This document shows, piece after piece, positions 7,485-17,200 of a stretch of 33,045 nt of DNA. Both the position numbers and the translations under genes were made by a program. Each line of letters opens with the position of its first letter. Within the stretch, counting starts at the first letter, position 1. The notes under the pieces are model-generated. The model saw only the letters and a list, made by a program, of their open reading frames with translations. It did not search any database and was not told the origin of the DNA. Origin of the DNA: Lentzea flava (lineage in GTDB: Bacteria; Actinomycetota; Actinomycetes; Mycobacteriales; Pseudonocardiaceae); NCBI RefSeq assembly GCF_014648475.1, contig NZ_BMRE01000071.1, forward strand, positions 1 through 33,045, written 5' to 3'.

Positions 7485-8962
7485 TTCGTGCCCACGCCGT
7501 CCACGCAGCCGATGCCTGCCAGGAACGCCGTGTGCTGGTTTCCGTTGTAGGTCAGCAACCGCGCACCGAGCGCGGACGCGAGGTCCACTCCGGACTGGTA
7601 CGGCGTCGCCGGGTCACCGGTCGTCGAGATCACCAGCACCTGCGGCAACCCGGTCACGTTCGGCGGATGGGGTTCCGACGTGTGCGGGGCCGGCCAGAAC
7701 GCGCACGGGCCGAGCGCGGTCTCGTCGGTCGGGATCGTGTCGTTGCCGAGGATTTCCAACAGCCTCCGACGGTTGGACTCCAGCGTGGCGCGGTCCTTGA
7801 CCGGTGGTTCGTCGACGCAGCGGATGGCCACGAACGCGTCCTGGATGCGGGAGTAGGTGCCGTCCTGGGCACGGCCGAGGTACTGGTCGGCGAGCTGCAG
7901 CAGGGTGTTGCCCTTGTTCTGCCTGAGCTCCTGCAGGCCCTTCAGCGCGGTCTCCCACAGGCGGTCGGAGTACATCGCCTGGATGATCGCGGTGTTCGCG
8001 TCCGAGTGGGACAGCTTGCGCTCGCCCACCGGCAGCGGGGCCTTCTTGAGCGGTTCGATCATCTGCCGGAACCTGGACTCCGCAGCGTTCTTGTCCGTCC
8101 CGATAGGACAGTCGCGCTGGGCGCACCAGCCCGCGAACCGCTGGAACGCCTGCTCGAAGCCCTGTGCCTGCCGTGCCGCCGCGTCCACCTTGTCGCCCTC
8201 GACGGCCACCGCGCCGTCGAGCACCATCGCGCGCACGTTGCGCGGGTACATCTCGGCGTACAACGTGCCGATGCGCGTGCCGTAGGAGTAGCCGAGGTAG
8301 CTCAGCTTCTTCTCCCCCAACGCCGCGCGCAGCACGTCGACATCCCGCACGACGTCACGGGTGCCGACGTTGCGCAGCAGGTCGATGCCGCTGCGTTCGG
8401 CGCACTTCTCGACGAAGTACCGGTTCTCCGTCTCCACGGCGTTCGCGGTGTCCCCCTTGGGGCGCAGGCGTTGCGCGTCCCGTTCCGCGTCGGTGAGGCA
8501 CTGCACGCGGGGCTGGCTCGCGCCGACGCCGCGGGGGTCGAAGCCCACCACGTCGAACCGCTTGCCGACCGGGTTGTTCGGCTGCATGTTCGCGACGTGC
8601 GCCATGCCCGAACCACCGGGACCGCCGGGGTTCACCACCAGGGAGCCGACTCGCCGCCCCTGTTCGGCGGCGGGCCGGCGCAACAGACCGACGGTGATCG
8701 TCCCGCTGTCCGGTCGCTCGTAGTCGAGCGGGACCTGCAGGCGCGCGCACTGGATGCCCTCGCGCTCGAACAGGCCCTTGCTCTTCGCGTCAGTCGCGTA
8801 GGGCTGGCACGCACCCCACGACAGCACCTGCTCGTAGAAGCGCGCCAAGCCCTTGCGCGCGGCGACGGGGGAACCGTCTATGTGCGCGTAGGACGTGGAC
8901 GTGGAGAGCACGACGATCAAGGCGAACAAGGCCGCGGTGACTCGGGATCGCCTCTTCGTCAT
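7439..8962 (-). CDS. Exported alpha/beta hydrolase, tripeptidyl aminopeptidase / Hip1 family (second paralogue)
   Basis: A 507-residue serine hydrolase. It starts MTKRRSRV followed by a hydrophobic signal segment ending ...STSYAH, with a probable cleavage after SYA; there is no lipobox cysteine, so it should be released or held by its signal anchor. Landmarks are the oxyanion region NPGGPGGSGM, nucleophile elbow GYSYGTRIG, the late acid in STTGDPATPY and the histidine in GNQHTAF, with paired cysteines in the cap and C-terminal (TAP-like) part. The family clips short peptides from protein N termini or acts as an esterase at the envelope; M. tuberculosis Rv2223c/Rv2224c are relatives. The ATG overlaps the stop of the first paralogue by one base (TAATG), so the two are coupled. 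The 3' end runs 46 bp into the convergent P55 gene. Confidence 0.88.
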   Translation of the reverse strand: MTKRRSRVTAALFALIVVLSTSTSYAHIDGSPVAARKGLARFYEQVLSWGACQPYATDAKSKGLFEREGIQCARLQVPLDYERPDSGTITVGLLRRPAAEQGRRVGSLVVNPGGPGGSGMAHVANMQPNNPVGKRFDVVGFDPRGVGASQPRVQCLTDAERDAQRLRPKGDTANAVETENRYFVEKCAERSGIDLLRNVGTRDVVRDVDVLRAALGEKKLSYLGYSYGTRIGTLYAEMYPRNVRAMVLDGAVAVEGDKVDAAARQAQGFEQAFQRFAGWCAQRDCPIGTDKNAAESRFRQMIEPLKKAPLPVGERKLSHSDANTAIIQAMYSDRLWETALKGLQELRQNKGNTLLQLADQYLGRAQDGTYSRIQDAFVAIRCVDEPPVKDRATLESNRRRLLEILGNDTIPTDETALGPCAFWPAPHTSEPHPPNVTGLPQVLVISTTGDPATPYQSGVDLASALGARLLTYNGNQHTAFLAGIGCVDGVGTNYLVDLRLPETDAVC

Positions 8963-10524
8963 TAGGCACACCGGGTTCCGTCGGCGGGCAACGTCAGGTC
9001 GATCAGGTACTTCACGCCGGCGTCGTCCACGCACCGCACGCCCTGCAGGAAGACCGTGTGCTGAACGCCTTCGTAGGTGAGCAGCCGGGAGTTGAGTGCC
9101 TTGGCGAGGTTCACGCCCGCCTCGTACGGCGTGGCCGGGTCACCGGTCGTCGAGATGACCAGCAGCGGCGGGATGCCGTCCGCCTTGGGCGGATCGGTGC
9201 GGCCGGACACCGGGGCGGGCCAGAACGCGCACGAGTCGAGCGCCGCGCCGGGCGGGTTGCCGTCGTCGAGGAACGGCGCCGCCTGCTTGTACTTCTTCGC
9301 GGCCTCCAACAGCGCGTTCTTGTCCGTCAGCCGTGGGTCGTCGACGCAGTGCACGGCGTTGAACGCGTCCGTGATCGTCGAGTAGTTGCCCTGGTCATCG
9401 CGGTCCAGGTACGCGTCGGCGAGACGCAGCAGCGTGGCGCCCTTGCCGTTCTTCAGCTCGTCGAGGCCGTCCAGCAGCAACGGCCAGAGCTGCTCCGAGT
9501 ACAGCGCCTGGATCGTGGCGGTGATCGCGTCGTTGTAGGACAGCTTGCGGTTGCCGACGTTGACCGGCTTCTGGATCAACGGGGTCGTGAGCTGGCGGAA
9601 GCTCGCGTTCGCATCGTCCCCGAGGGGGCAGTCCTTCTTCTCGCGGCACCACTTCACAAACTCGTCGAAGGCCTTCTGGAAGCCGGCCGCCTGGGCGACC
9701 AGCGACGCGAGCTGGTCCTGGGTCGGGTCGACGGCGCCGTCGAGGATGAGTGCACGCACGTTCTGGGGGAAGGTCTCGGCGTACTCGGTACCTATGCGGG
9801 TGCCGTACGAGTAGCCGAGATAGCTCAGCTTCGCGTCGCCGAGCGCAGAGCGGAGGACATCCATGTCCTTAACTACGTCCCGCGTGCCCAAGTTGGCGAG
9901 CATTGCCGCCCCGAATTTTGTCCCGGCGGCACACTTCTCGGCATACGCCTTGTTCTCTTGCTCCGTTTGGGCGATTCCCTCGGCGCTCGTATCAACGTCG
10001 AGGTCCAAACGGTCGGCATCGCGCTCAGGTCCGGTGAGGCACTTGACCGTCGGTTCGCTCGCGCCGATGCCCCGCGGGTCGAACCCGATCAGGTCGAAGC
10101 GTTTCGCCAGATCGGTCTTGCGGTAGTCCGAGATCAGGCCGGCCGCCGACGCCATGCCCGACGCACCGGGGCCACCGGGGTTGATCAGCAACGACCCGAT
10201 CTTCTGGCCGGTGGCCTTGTACCGCAGGACGCCGATGGTGATGGTGTCGCCGTCCGGTTTGGAGTAGTCGAGCGGGACCTCCAGCCGGGTGCACTCGACG
10301 TCGCGCTTGCTCCCGTAGGCCTGCCTGCTCGACCCGGTCGTGGCGAACGGCGCGCAGTCCTGCCAGGCGAGCTGCTGGCCGTAGTACTTCTCCAGGCCCG
10401 CGGGGACAGTCCCGGCAGGACCGGGTTTCTCGAAGGACACCCCCGGCTTGGCCGTGCCGTCGACGATCGACGTGCAGGAGGCGAGAAGGGGAATGACGAG
10501 CAACACGCTCAAGAGACGGACCAC
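8962..10524 (-). CDS. Lipoprotein alpha/beta hydrolase, Hip1/CaeA family (first paralogue)
   Basis: A 520-residue serine hydrolase with a lipoprotein signal, MVRLLSVLLVIPLLASC, lipidated at Cys17, so it should be tethered to the outer face of the cytoplasmic membrane. Catalytic landmarks are NPGGPGASGM, nucleophile GYSYGTRIG, acid STTGDPATPY and histidine GVQHTVF. It is closely related to the downstream gene and most similar in layout to mycobacterial Hip1/CaeA (Rv2224c), a cell-envelope serine protease/esterase. The start is GTG at 10524. A TACCAT box 6 nt upstream suggests a leaderless transcript. nadE is divergent, with only 29 nt between start codons. Confidence 0.9.
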   Translation of the reverse strand: MVRLLSVLLVIPLLASCTSIVDGTAKPGVSFEKPGPAGTVPAGLEKYYGQQLAWQDCAPFATTGSSRQAYGSKRDVECTRLEVPLDYSKPDGDTITIGVLRYKATGQKIGSLLINPGGPGASGMASAAGLISDYRKTDLAKRFDLIGFDPRGIGASEPTVKCLTGPERDADRLDLDVDTSAEGIAQTEQENKAYAEKCAAGTKFGAAMLANLGTRDVVKDMDVLRSALGDAKLSYLGYSYGTRIGTEYAETFPQNVRALILDGAVDPTQDQLASLVAQAAGFQKAFDEFVKWCREKKDCPLGDDANASFRQLTTPLIQKPVNVGNRKLSYNDAITATIQALYSEQLWPLLLDGLDELKNGKGATLLRLADAYLDRDDQGNYSTITDAFNAVHCVDDPRLTDKNALLEAAKKYKQAAPFLDDGNPPGAALDSCAFWPAPVSGRTDPPKADGIPPLLVISTTGDPATPYEAGVNLAKALNSRLLTYEGVQHTVFLQGVRCVDDAGVKYLIDLTLPADGTRCA

Positions 10525-10530
10525 AGCCCG

Positions 10531-10536
10531 ATGGTA
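10531..10536 (-). promoter_or_regulatory. -10 box for leaderless hip1-like transcript
   Basis: On the minus strand TACCAT is followed by exactly 6 nt and then the GTG start at 10524. The 29 nt gap to nadE has no room for a separate conventional promoter and ribosome site on each side. For nadE, GATGAT at 10542-10547 stands 6 nt before its ATG and may be its own weaker -10. Confidence 0.45.
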
Positions 10537-10553
10537 TGGGAGATGATGAGGGC

Positions 10554-12266
10554 ATGCCGCAGCTTCGCATTGCGCTCGCCCAGGTCAACGCCACTGTTGG
10601 CGACCTTTCCGGCAACGCGTCGTTGGTCGTGGAGTGGACGCGCAAGGCCCGTGAAGGCGGCGCGCACCTCGTGGTCTTCCCCGAGATGGTGCTGACCGGC
10701 TACCCGGTCGAGGACCTGGCGATCCGCACGTCGTTCGCGCGTGCCTCGGCCGAGGCCATGGAGGCGCTGGCGGCCACGCTGGACGACTCCGGCCTGGGCG
10801 ACATCACCGCGGTCGTCGGGTACCTGGAGCACGACTCCGTGGGGCCGCGCAACGCCGTGGCGGTGCTGCACGGCGGGCGTGTCGTGGCGCGGCAGAGCAA
10901 GCACCACCTGCCCAACTACGGCGTGTTCGACGAGCGGCGGTACTTCAAGCCGGGATCGTCGCTGGACATCCTGCGGATCAACGGTGTCGAGGTCGGCATG
11001 GTGATCTGCGAGGACCTGTGGCAGGACGGCGGCCCGATCACCGCGCTCGGCGACGCCGGCGTCGACCTGGTCGTCTCGCCGAACGCCTCGCCGTACGAGC
11101 GCAACAAGGACGACCTGCGGCTGCCGCTGGTGGTCCGCCGCGCAGCCGAGGCCGGTGCGCCGCTCGCCTACTGCAACCTCGTCGGTGGGCAGGACGAGCT
11201 GGTGTTCGACGGCGACTCGCTGGTGGTTTCCGCTGATGGGCAGCTCATCGGCCGTGCGCCGCAGTTCGTCGAGCACCTGATGCTGGTGGACTTCGACCTG
11301 CCTGGCGGTGGTTCGTACGAGCAGGGGCAGATCGGCGACTTCTACGTGCGCCGCGTGTTCGTTTCGGACGCGATCGCTCCGTACGAGCCGTTGCCCGCGC
11401 CGCGCGTGTTCGAGCCGTTGTCCGATGAGGCAGAGGTGTGGCACGCGCTGGTCACCGGCCTTCGCGACTACGTGCACAAGAACGGGTTCCGGTCCGTTGT
11501 GCTCGGTCTGTCCGGTGGCATCGACTCCGCCGTTGTCGCGGCACTGGCCGTGGACGCTCTTGGCCCCGACTCCGTCTACTGCGTCTCGATGCCTTCGTCG
11601 TACTCGTCCGAGCACTCCAAGTCGGACGCCTCCGACATGGCCGCGCGGACCGGCCTGCACTTCACCACCGAGCCCATCGGCGAGATGGTGTCGACCTACG
11701 TGGACCAGCTCAAGCTGACCGGTCTGGCCGAGGAGAACATCCAGGCGCGCTGCCGCGGCATGCTGCTGATGGCGTTGTCCAACCAGCACGGGCACCTGGT
11801 GCTGGCAACGGGCAACAAGTCGGAGCTCGCGGTCGGCTACTCGACGATCTACGGCGACGCGGTCGGCGGCTACGCGCCGATCAAGGACGTGTTCAAGACC
11901 CTGGTCTGGGGCCTGGCGCGGTGGCGCAACGACGAGGCGGAGAAGCGCGGCGAGGTGCCGCCCATCCCGGAAAACTCGATCACCAAGCCCCCGTCGGCCG
12001 AGCTGCGGCCGGGCCAGGTCGACACGGACTCACTGCCCGACTACGAGCTGCTCGACGCGCTGCTCACCCAGTACGTAGACGGTGACCGCGGGTACGACGA
12101 CCTGATCGCCGCCGGGTTCGCACCCGAGCTGGTCGACCGCGTGCTGCGGATGGTGGACAAGGCCGAGTACAAGCGACGCCAGTACCCGCCGGGCACGAAG
12201 ATCTCGAACAAGGCGTTCGGCCGCGACCGACGATTGCCGATCACCAACGGCTGGCGCGAGGGCTGA
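10554..12266 (+). CDS. nadE: Glutamine-dependent NAD+ synthetase
   Basis: A 570-residue two-domain cytoplasmic enzyme for the last step of NAD biosynthesis: deamido-NAD to NAD with ATP and glutamine. The N-terminal nitrilase-type glutaminase domain (about 1-275) shows the triad Glu44 (VFPEMVLTGYP), Lys116 (SKHHLPNYGVF) and Cys152 (MVICEDLW). The C-terminal synthetase domain (about 290-570) carries the ATP pyrophosphatase loop LGLSGGIDSAVV (residues 318-329) and the family segments YSSEHSKSDA and LATGNKSELAVGYSTIYGD. The ATG at 10554 gives the standard MPQLRIALAQVN start; an in-frame ATG six codons upstream is less likely. A perfect hairpin follows the stop. It is divergent from the hydrolase pair and not part of an obvious NAD operon. 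Confidence 0.96.
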   Translation: MPQLRIALAQVNATVGDLSGNASLVVEWTRKAREGGAHLVVFPEMVLTGYPVEDLAIRTSFARASAEAMEALAATLDDSGLGDITAVVGYLEHDSVGPRNAVAVLHGGRVVARQSKHHLPNYGVFDERRYFKPGSSLDILRINGVEVGMVICEDLWQDGGPITALGDAGVDLVVSPNASPYERNKDDLRLPLVVRRAAEAGAPLAYCNLVGGQDELVFDGDSLVVSADGQLIGRAPQFVEHLMLVDFDLPGGGSYEQGQIGDFYVRRVFVSDAIAPYEPLPAPRVFEPLSDEAEVWHALVTGLRDYVHKNGFRSVVLGLSGGIDSAVVAALAVDALGPDSVYCVSMPSSYSSEHSKSDASDMAARTGLHFTTEPIGEMVSTYVDQLKLTGLAEENIQARCRGMLLMALSNQHGHLVLATGNKSELAVGYSTIYGDAVGGYAPIKDVFKTLVWGLARWRNDEAEKRGEVPPIPENSITKPPSAELRPGQVDTDSLPDYELLDALLTQYVDGDRGYDDLIAAGFAPELVDRVLRMVDKAEYKRRQYPPGTKISNKAFGRDRRLPITNGWREG

Positions 12267-12280
12267 GCCAGCTCTTGCTG

Positions 12281-12307
12281 ACGGCACGCGGGGCCCTCGC
12301 GTGCCGT
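12281..12307 (+). terminator. Hairpin terminator after nadE
   Basis: ACGGCACGCG and CGCGTGCCGT form a perfect 10 bp stem around a 7 nt loop, starting 14 nt after the nadE stop. There is no U-tract, as is common for actinobacterial terminators. Confidence 0.65.
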
Positions 12308-12381
12308 AGGACAGTACGAAAGCTCCCCGCGTACTCCTTGAAGTGGAGCCTGCTCTACCGCGCGCGACCAGGTCAGCTGGC

Positions 12382-12387
12382 TAGGTT
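12382..12387 (+). promoter_or_regulatory. -10 box for leaderless sensor-kinase transcript
   Basis: TAGGTT stands 6 nt before the GTG at 12394, and no ribosome-binding site lies between. This fits a leaderless start of the two-component operon. No clear -35 is visible. Confidence 0.4.
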
Positions 12388-12393
12388 TGCGGT

Positions 12394-13584
12394 GTGAAGC
12401 GAATCTGGGCGGCGTTCGCCTACCTGGCTACGGGACTGCTGACGGCCATCGCGTCGTGGCTCGCCCTGGGCGTGCTGCTGCTGTCCGTCGTCATCCTGCC
12501 GTTGCTGCCCATCACCGCACCGGTCATCCGCCGGATCGTGGACTTCGACCGGCAGCGCCTCGCGCGCTACGCCGGCGTCGAGGTGCCGCCACCGCCGCCG
12601 CTCGACGGGCCGTGGCTGCACCGGGCGCAGGGCGTGCTGGCGGACCCTGCCAGCCGGCGCGAGGGGATGTGGCTGGTCACGCACGCCCTGTTCGGCACGT
12701 TGTTCGGGGCGATCGCCATCGGGGTGCCGGGGTCGCTGGTGCAGCAGCCGTTCGTGCCGCTCATCTGGTGGGCGGTGCCCGGCGGGTTCGAGAACTCGTT
12801 CGGCGTGCACGTCGACTCGTGGGCGAAGGCGTTGCTGAGCGTGCCGATCGCGATCGTGCTCGCGCTGGTCCTGACCCAGCTGCCGCGCCTGGCGGACCTG
12901 GACGCGCGGTGGGCTCGAACGCTGCTCGCGCCGCCGCGGGCCTCGTTGGAGAAGCGGCTGGCCGAGGTGGTCGCCACGAGGGCCGCGGCGCTCCAGGCGC
13001 ACGGGGCGGAGCTGCGGCGCATCGAGCGGAACCTGCACGACGGCACGCAGAACAAGCTGGTCGGCGTGGTGATGATGCTCGGCATCGCGGAACGGACGCT
13101 CAGGCAGAACCCGGACGGCGCGCTGCAGGCGTTGCTGCGGGCGCAGGACGCCGCGGGCGAGGCGCTGGAGGAGCTGCGCAACGTCGTGCGCAGCATCCAC
13201 CCGCCGGTGCTGGAGGACCTGGGGCTGGACGGGGCGATCCAGGCGCTGGCGGCGCGGTGCCCGGTGCCTTGTGTGCTGCAGGCCGAGCACGTGGGACGGT
13301 TGCCCGCGGCGGTGGAGGCGGCGGCCTACTTCGCCGTGGCCGAGGCGCTCACGAACGTGGCCAAGCACAGCGGGGCCGAGCACGCGTGGGTCAGTCTGGG
13401 GATCGACGGAGAGCGGCTCGTCGTCCTCGTGCACGACGACGGCAAGGGCGGCGCGGACGAGAAGCGGGGGACGGGGTTGGAAGGCATTCGCGGCAGGGTG
13501 GCGGCGTTGGACGGCAGCGCGAGCATCAGCAGTCCCGAGGGCGGTCCGACCGTGCTCACCGTCGTGCTACCGATTGGGAAGTGA
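12394..13584 (+). CDS. Sensor histidine kinase, NarL/DesK-type (HisKA_3)
   Basis: A 396-residue membrane kinase. The N-terminal half has hydrophobic segments at about 8-45, 95-128 and 145-163 (four likely helices with short extracellular parts), so it probably senses a membrane-associated signal. The dimerisation/phosphoacceptor motif is RRIERNLHDGTQNKL with His215. The HATPase domain has its N box at EALTNVAKHSGA (Asn321) and G boxes at HDDGKGGA and GTGLEGIRGRV. The response regulator gene starts 2 nt after its stop, so the two form an operon. The signal cannot be deduced. A downstream-facing sigma-type -10 just ahead of the GTG suggests leaderless translation. Confidence 0.93.
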   Translation: MKRIWAAFAYLATGLLTAIASWLALGVLLLSVVILPLLPITAPVIRRIVDFDRQRLARYAGVEVPPPPPLDGPWLHRAQGVLADPASRREGMWLVTHALFGTLFGAIAIGVPGSLVQQPFVPLIWWAVPGGFENSFGVHVDSWAKALLSVPIAIVLALVLTQLPRLADLDARWARTLLAPPRASLEKRLAEVVATRAAALQAHGAELRRIERNLHDGTQNKLVGVVMMLGIAERTLRQNPDGALQALLRAQDAAGEALEELRNVVRSIHPPVLEDLGLDGAIQALAARCPVPCVLQAEHVGRLPAAVEAAAYFAVAEALTNVAKHSGAEHAWVSLGIDGERLVVLVHDDGKGGADEKRGTGLEGIRGRVAALDGSASISSPEGGPTVLTVVLPIGK

Positions 13585-13586
13585 CC

Positions 13587-14234
13587 ATGCGCATCGTGAT
13601 CGCCGAGGACGACGCGTTGCTCCGCGAAGGGCTGACGTTGTTGTTGCGCAACGAGGGCCTCGAAGTCGCCGCGGCGACCGACCACCCCGACGACTTCCTC
13701 GACGCCGTGGCCGAGCACGAGCCGGACATCGCCGTTGTCGACGTGCGAATGCCACCGACGTTCACCGACGAGGGGCTCAAGGCGGCCGTGGAGGCGCGAC
13801 GCCGGCACCCGAAGCTGGCCGTCCTCGTGCTGTCGGCGTGGGTCGAGCAGAGCTACGCGCACGAGCTGTTGGCGGGTACGAGTGGTGGGGTCGGCTATCT
13901 GCTCAAGGAACGCGTTGGCAAGGTCGCGGACTTCCTCGACTCGTTGCACCGCGTGGCGGACGGTGGCACGGCACTCGATCCCGAGGTCGTGTCGCAGCTG
14001 CTGGTGCGGCGCAAGGCTGACGACGCGCTCAGCGTGTTGTCACCGCGTGAGCGTGAGGTCCTCGGGCTGATGGCGCAAGGGTTGTCGAATGCGGCCATCG
14101 GGGAACGGTTGGTCATCAGTGCGGGAGCCGTGCACAAGCACGTGGGCAACGTGTTCCTCAAGCTCGGGCTGAACACCGAGGACGGCACGGGTGACCGGCG
14201 CGTTCAGGCCGTGCTCGCGTACCTCGATCACTGA
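13587..14234 (+). CDS. Response regulator, NarL/LuxR family
   Basis: A 215-residue partner of the kinase immediately upstream. The receiver domain (1-120) has acidic residues E7/D8/D9, phosphoacceptor Asp52 in VVDVRMPP and conserved Lys107. The C-terminal LuxR-type helix-turn-helix runs from LSPREREVLGLMAQG through ISAGAVHKHVGNVFLKLGL. It should bind DNA as a dimer after phosphotransfer. It ends 7 nt before the end of the convergent lysX, with no hairpin between them. Confidence 0.94.
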   Translation: MRIVIAEDDALLREGLTLLLRNEGLEVAAATDHPDDFLDAVAEHEPDIAVVDVRMPPTFTDEGLKAAVEARRRHPKLAVLVLSAWVEQSYAHELLAGTSGGVGYLLKERVGKVADFLDSLHRVADGGTALDPEVVSQLLVRRKADDALSVLSPREREVLGLMAQGLSNAAIGERLVISAGAVHKHVGNVFLKLGLNTEDGTGDRRVQAVLAYLDH

Positions 14235-14241
14235 GCCGAAT

Positions 14242-17200
14242 TCACTGGGGCTTGACGAACGGGAACAGCACGGTCTGCCGGATCGACGTGCCGGTCAGCA
14301 TCATCAGCAACCGGTCGACCCCCATGCCGAGCCCGCCCGTCGGCGGCATGCCGTGCTCGAGCGCGCGCAGGAAGTCCTCGTCCAGCTCCATCGCCTCGAC
14401 GTCTCCGGACGCGGCCTTCAGCGACTGCGCCTCCAGCCGTCGCCGCTGCTCCAGCGGGTCGGTCAGCTCCGAGTAGGCGGTGCCGATCTCCGCGCCGAAC
14501 GCGACGAGGTCCCAGCGTTCGGCCAGGCGCGGGTCGACGCGGTGCTGGCGGGTCAGCGGGGACACCGAGGTCGGGAAGTCGATGTAGAACGTCGGGCCGA
14601 CGGTGGAAGGCTCCACGAACGAGTCGTACGCCTCCTGCACGAGCTGGCCGTGGTCCCAGTCCTCGTTGATCTCGACGCCTCGCGTGGACAGCAGGGACCG
14701 CAGCTCCGAAACCGACGTGTCCGGCGTGACGACGGCGTCCAGGGCCTCGGAAACGGCCGTGTAGACCGGAATCACCGGCCACTCGCCGGACAGGTCGAAC
14801 GTGCCGTCCGGGCGCTGGGCCACCTCCGCGCCGAACGCCTCGCGGGCCGCGTGCTGGATCAGCGTGCGCACCAGGTCGAGCATCGCGCGGTAGTCCGCGT
14901 AGGACTGGTAGGCCTCGAGCATCGTGAACTCGGGGTTGTGCGTGGCGTCCGCGCCCTCGTTGCGGAAGTTGCGGTTCAGCTCGAACACCCGGTCCACGCC
15001 CGCCACGCACAGCCGCTTCAGGTACAGCTCCGGCGCGATCCGCAGGTACATGCGCATGTCGTAGGCGTTGATGTGGGTGACGAACGGCCTGGCGTTCGCG
15101 CCGCCGTGCACCGCCTGCAGCATCGGCGTCTCCACCTCGAGGTACGAGTGGGAGTGCAGGAACTCGCGCACGCTGCGGATGACGTCGCTGCGCAGCTTCA
15201 GCAACGCCGCCGAGTCCTGGTTCACCACGAGGTCGAGGTAGCGCTGGCGGACGCGGGCCTCCGGGTCGGTGAAGCCCTTCCGCTTGTCCGGCAACGGGTG
15301 CAGGCACTTCGCGGTCATCGTCCACGACGTGGCGAGCACGGAGATCTCGCCGTGGTCTGACTTGATCACCTCGCCGGTCACGCCGACGTGGTCGCCGAGG
15401 TCCACATCGGACTTCCAGGACGCCAGCGCGTCGCCGAGCGAGTCGACGGTCAGCATCAGCTGGATCTCGCCGCTGAAGTCGCGCAGCCGCGCGAAGCACA
15501 GCTTGCCCATCTCCCGCAGCGCCACCACGCGTCCGGTGACCGAGACCACCTCGCCGAAGCGTTCCCGTGCGGCGGCGAGGAGATCCGTGCGTTCGAAGCC
15601 GACCGGATACGGGTCGACGCCCTGGGACACGAGCCGTTCGACCTTCGCGATCCGCACCCTGACCTGCTCGGGCCTGCGCACCGGCTTCGGCTCGACCTTG
15701 ATCGCGTCGATCTCGGCGACCTGCGCGGCGAAGTCGGAGCTCACGTCGGTCTTCTGCAGCGCCCGCTTGCGCAACGACCGCAGCGACGGCACGAAGCCCT
15801 CCGCGATCCCGGCGGCGATGCTGACCTGCGGCAACGACCGGGAACGCTGGTAGCAGAGGAAACGCGGCTCCCAGTCGGGCAGGTACTTGGCGTTCGACCG
15901 GTAGAGCGACTCCAGCTGGAAGAACCGCGACGCGAGCGACAGCACCCGCCGCCACGCCCGCAGCACCGGGCCCGCGCCGATCTTCTCGCCCTCCTCGAAC
16001 ACCGCGCGGAACATCGCGAAGTTCAACGAGATCCGCTGCACACCGAGGTGCCCGGCGGCGGCCGCGAGCTGGGCGACCATGTACTCGTTCAGGCCGTTCT
16101 CCGCCGACCTGTCGCGTCGCATCAGGTCCAGCGACACGCCACGGCGGCCCCACGGCACGAACGACAGCAGCCCCCGCAACGCACCGGACGCGTCGTAGGC
16201 CTCGACCATCACGCACCGGCCGTCGCTCGGATCTCCCAGGCGCCCCAGCGCCATCGAGAACCCGCGCTCGGTCTCGGCACCGCGCCACGCCTGCGCGAGG
16301 TCCAGAATGGACGCCATCTCGTCCGGCGCGATCTCGCTGTGCCTGCGCACCCGCGTGGTGTACCCGGCGCGTTCGACCCTGGACACCGCCTGCCGCAGGC
16401 CGCGGCGTTCCGGGCCGGCGAGGTTGAACTCGCGGACGTCCAGAATCGCCTCGTCGCCGATCTCCAGCGCCTTCAGCCCGGCGTCGGCGTAGACCTGCGC
16501 ACCGCGTTCCGAAGCGCCCAGAACACCCGGCATCCAGCCGTAGGTGCGCGCCTCCGACAGCCACGCCAGCACGGCCTCCGGCCAGGCTTCCTCGTCACCG
16601 ATCGGGTCGGCCGACGCCAGCGTGACGCCGCCGATCACCCGGTACGTGAGCGCGGCCCGTCCGGAAGCGGCGAACACCACGCTCTTGTCGCGCCGCGTCG
16701 CGAAGTAGCCCAGCGAGTCCGGTTCGCCGTCGGCGGCGAGCAGCCGGCGCACGGCCAGCTCCTCGTCCGGCGTGATCATGTTCTGGGTGCGGACCCCGCG
16801 GAAGAAGACGTAGAGGCCGCGGATCGCGACGAGCGTGCCGCCCAGGCCGAGGAGCACGCTCAGCCACTGCGGGCCCTCTGGGATGTCGAGCCGTCCCAGC
16901 CGGACGACCTCACCCGTCGCCTGGTTCGCCGCCCACGCCAGCTTGTCGAGCTGCTCGACCAGCTTGCCGGGGAAGACCTCGGTGAGGCCCCAGCCGAGGA
17001 GCACCAGCGCGACCATGCCCAGCACGAACGACGTGAGCGCCCGCCGCCAGGCGCCGCGGGCCAGCCGAGCGGGGAACGCGTCCCGCACGATCCACAGCAG
17101 CGCGACGAACAGCAGCGACGTCCCGACACCGGCAGCGAGAAACACCCAGTGCGGTTCCTCGCCCTCCTCCAGGACTTCTTCAGGTGCGACGGCCAAGATG

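Noticed and set aside
14235..14241. Terminator between the response regulator and lysX
   Set aside because: Only 7 nt separate the stops and no stem can be drawn there.
14228..16564. Minus-strand frame of ~778 codons overlapping lysX
   Set aside because: It is the +1 shadow of lysX; the lysX frame holds all synthetase motifs.
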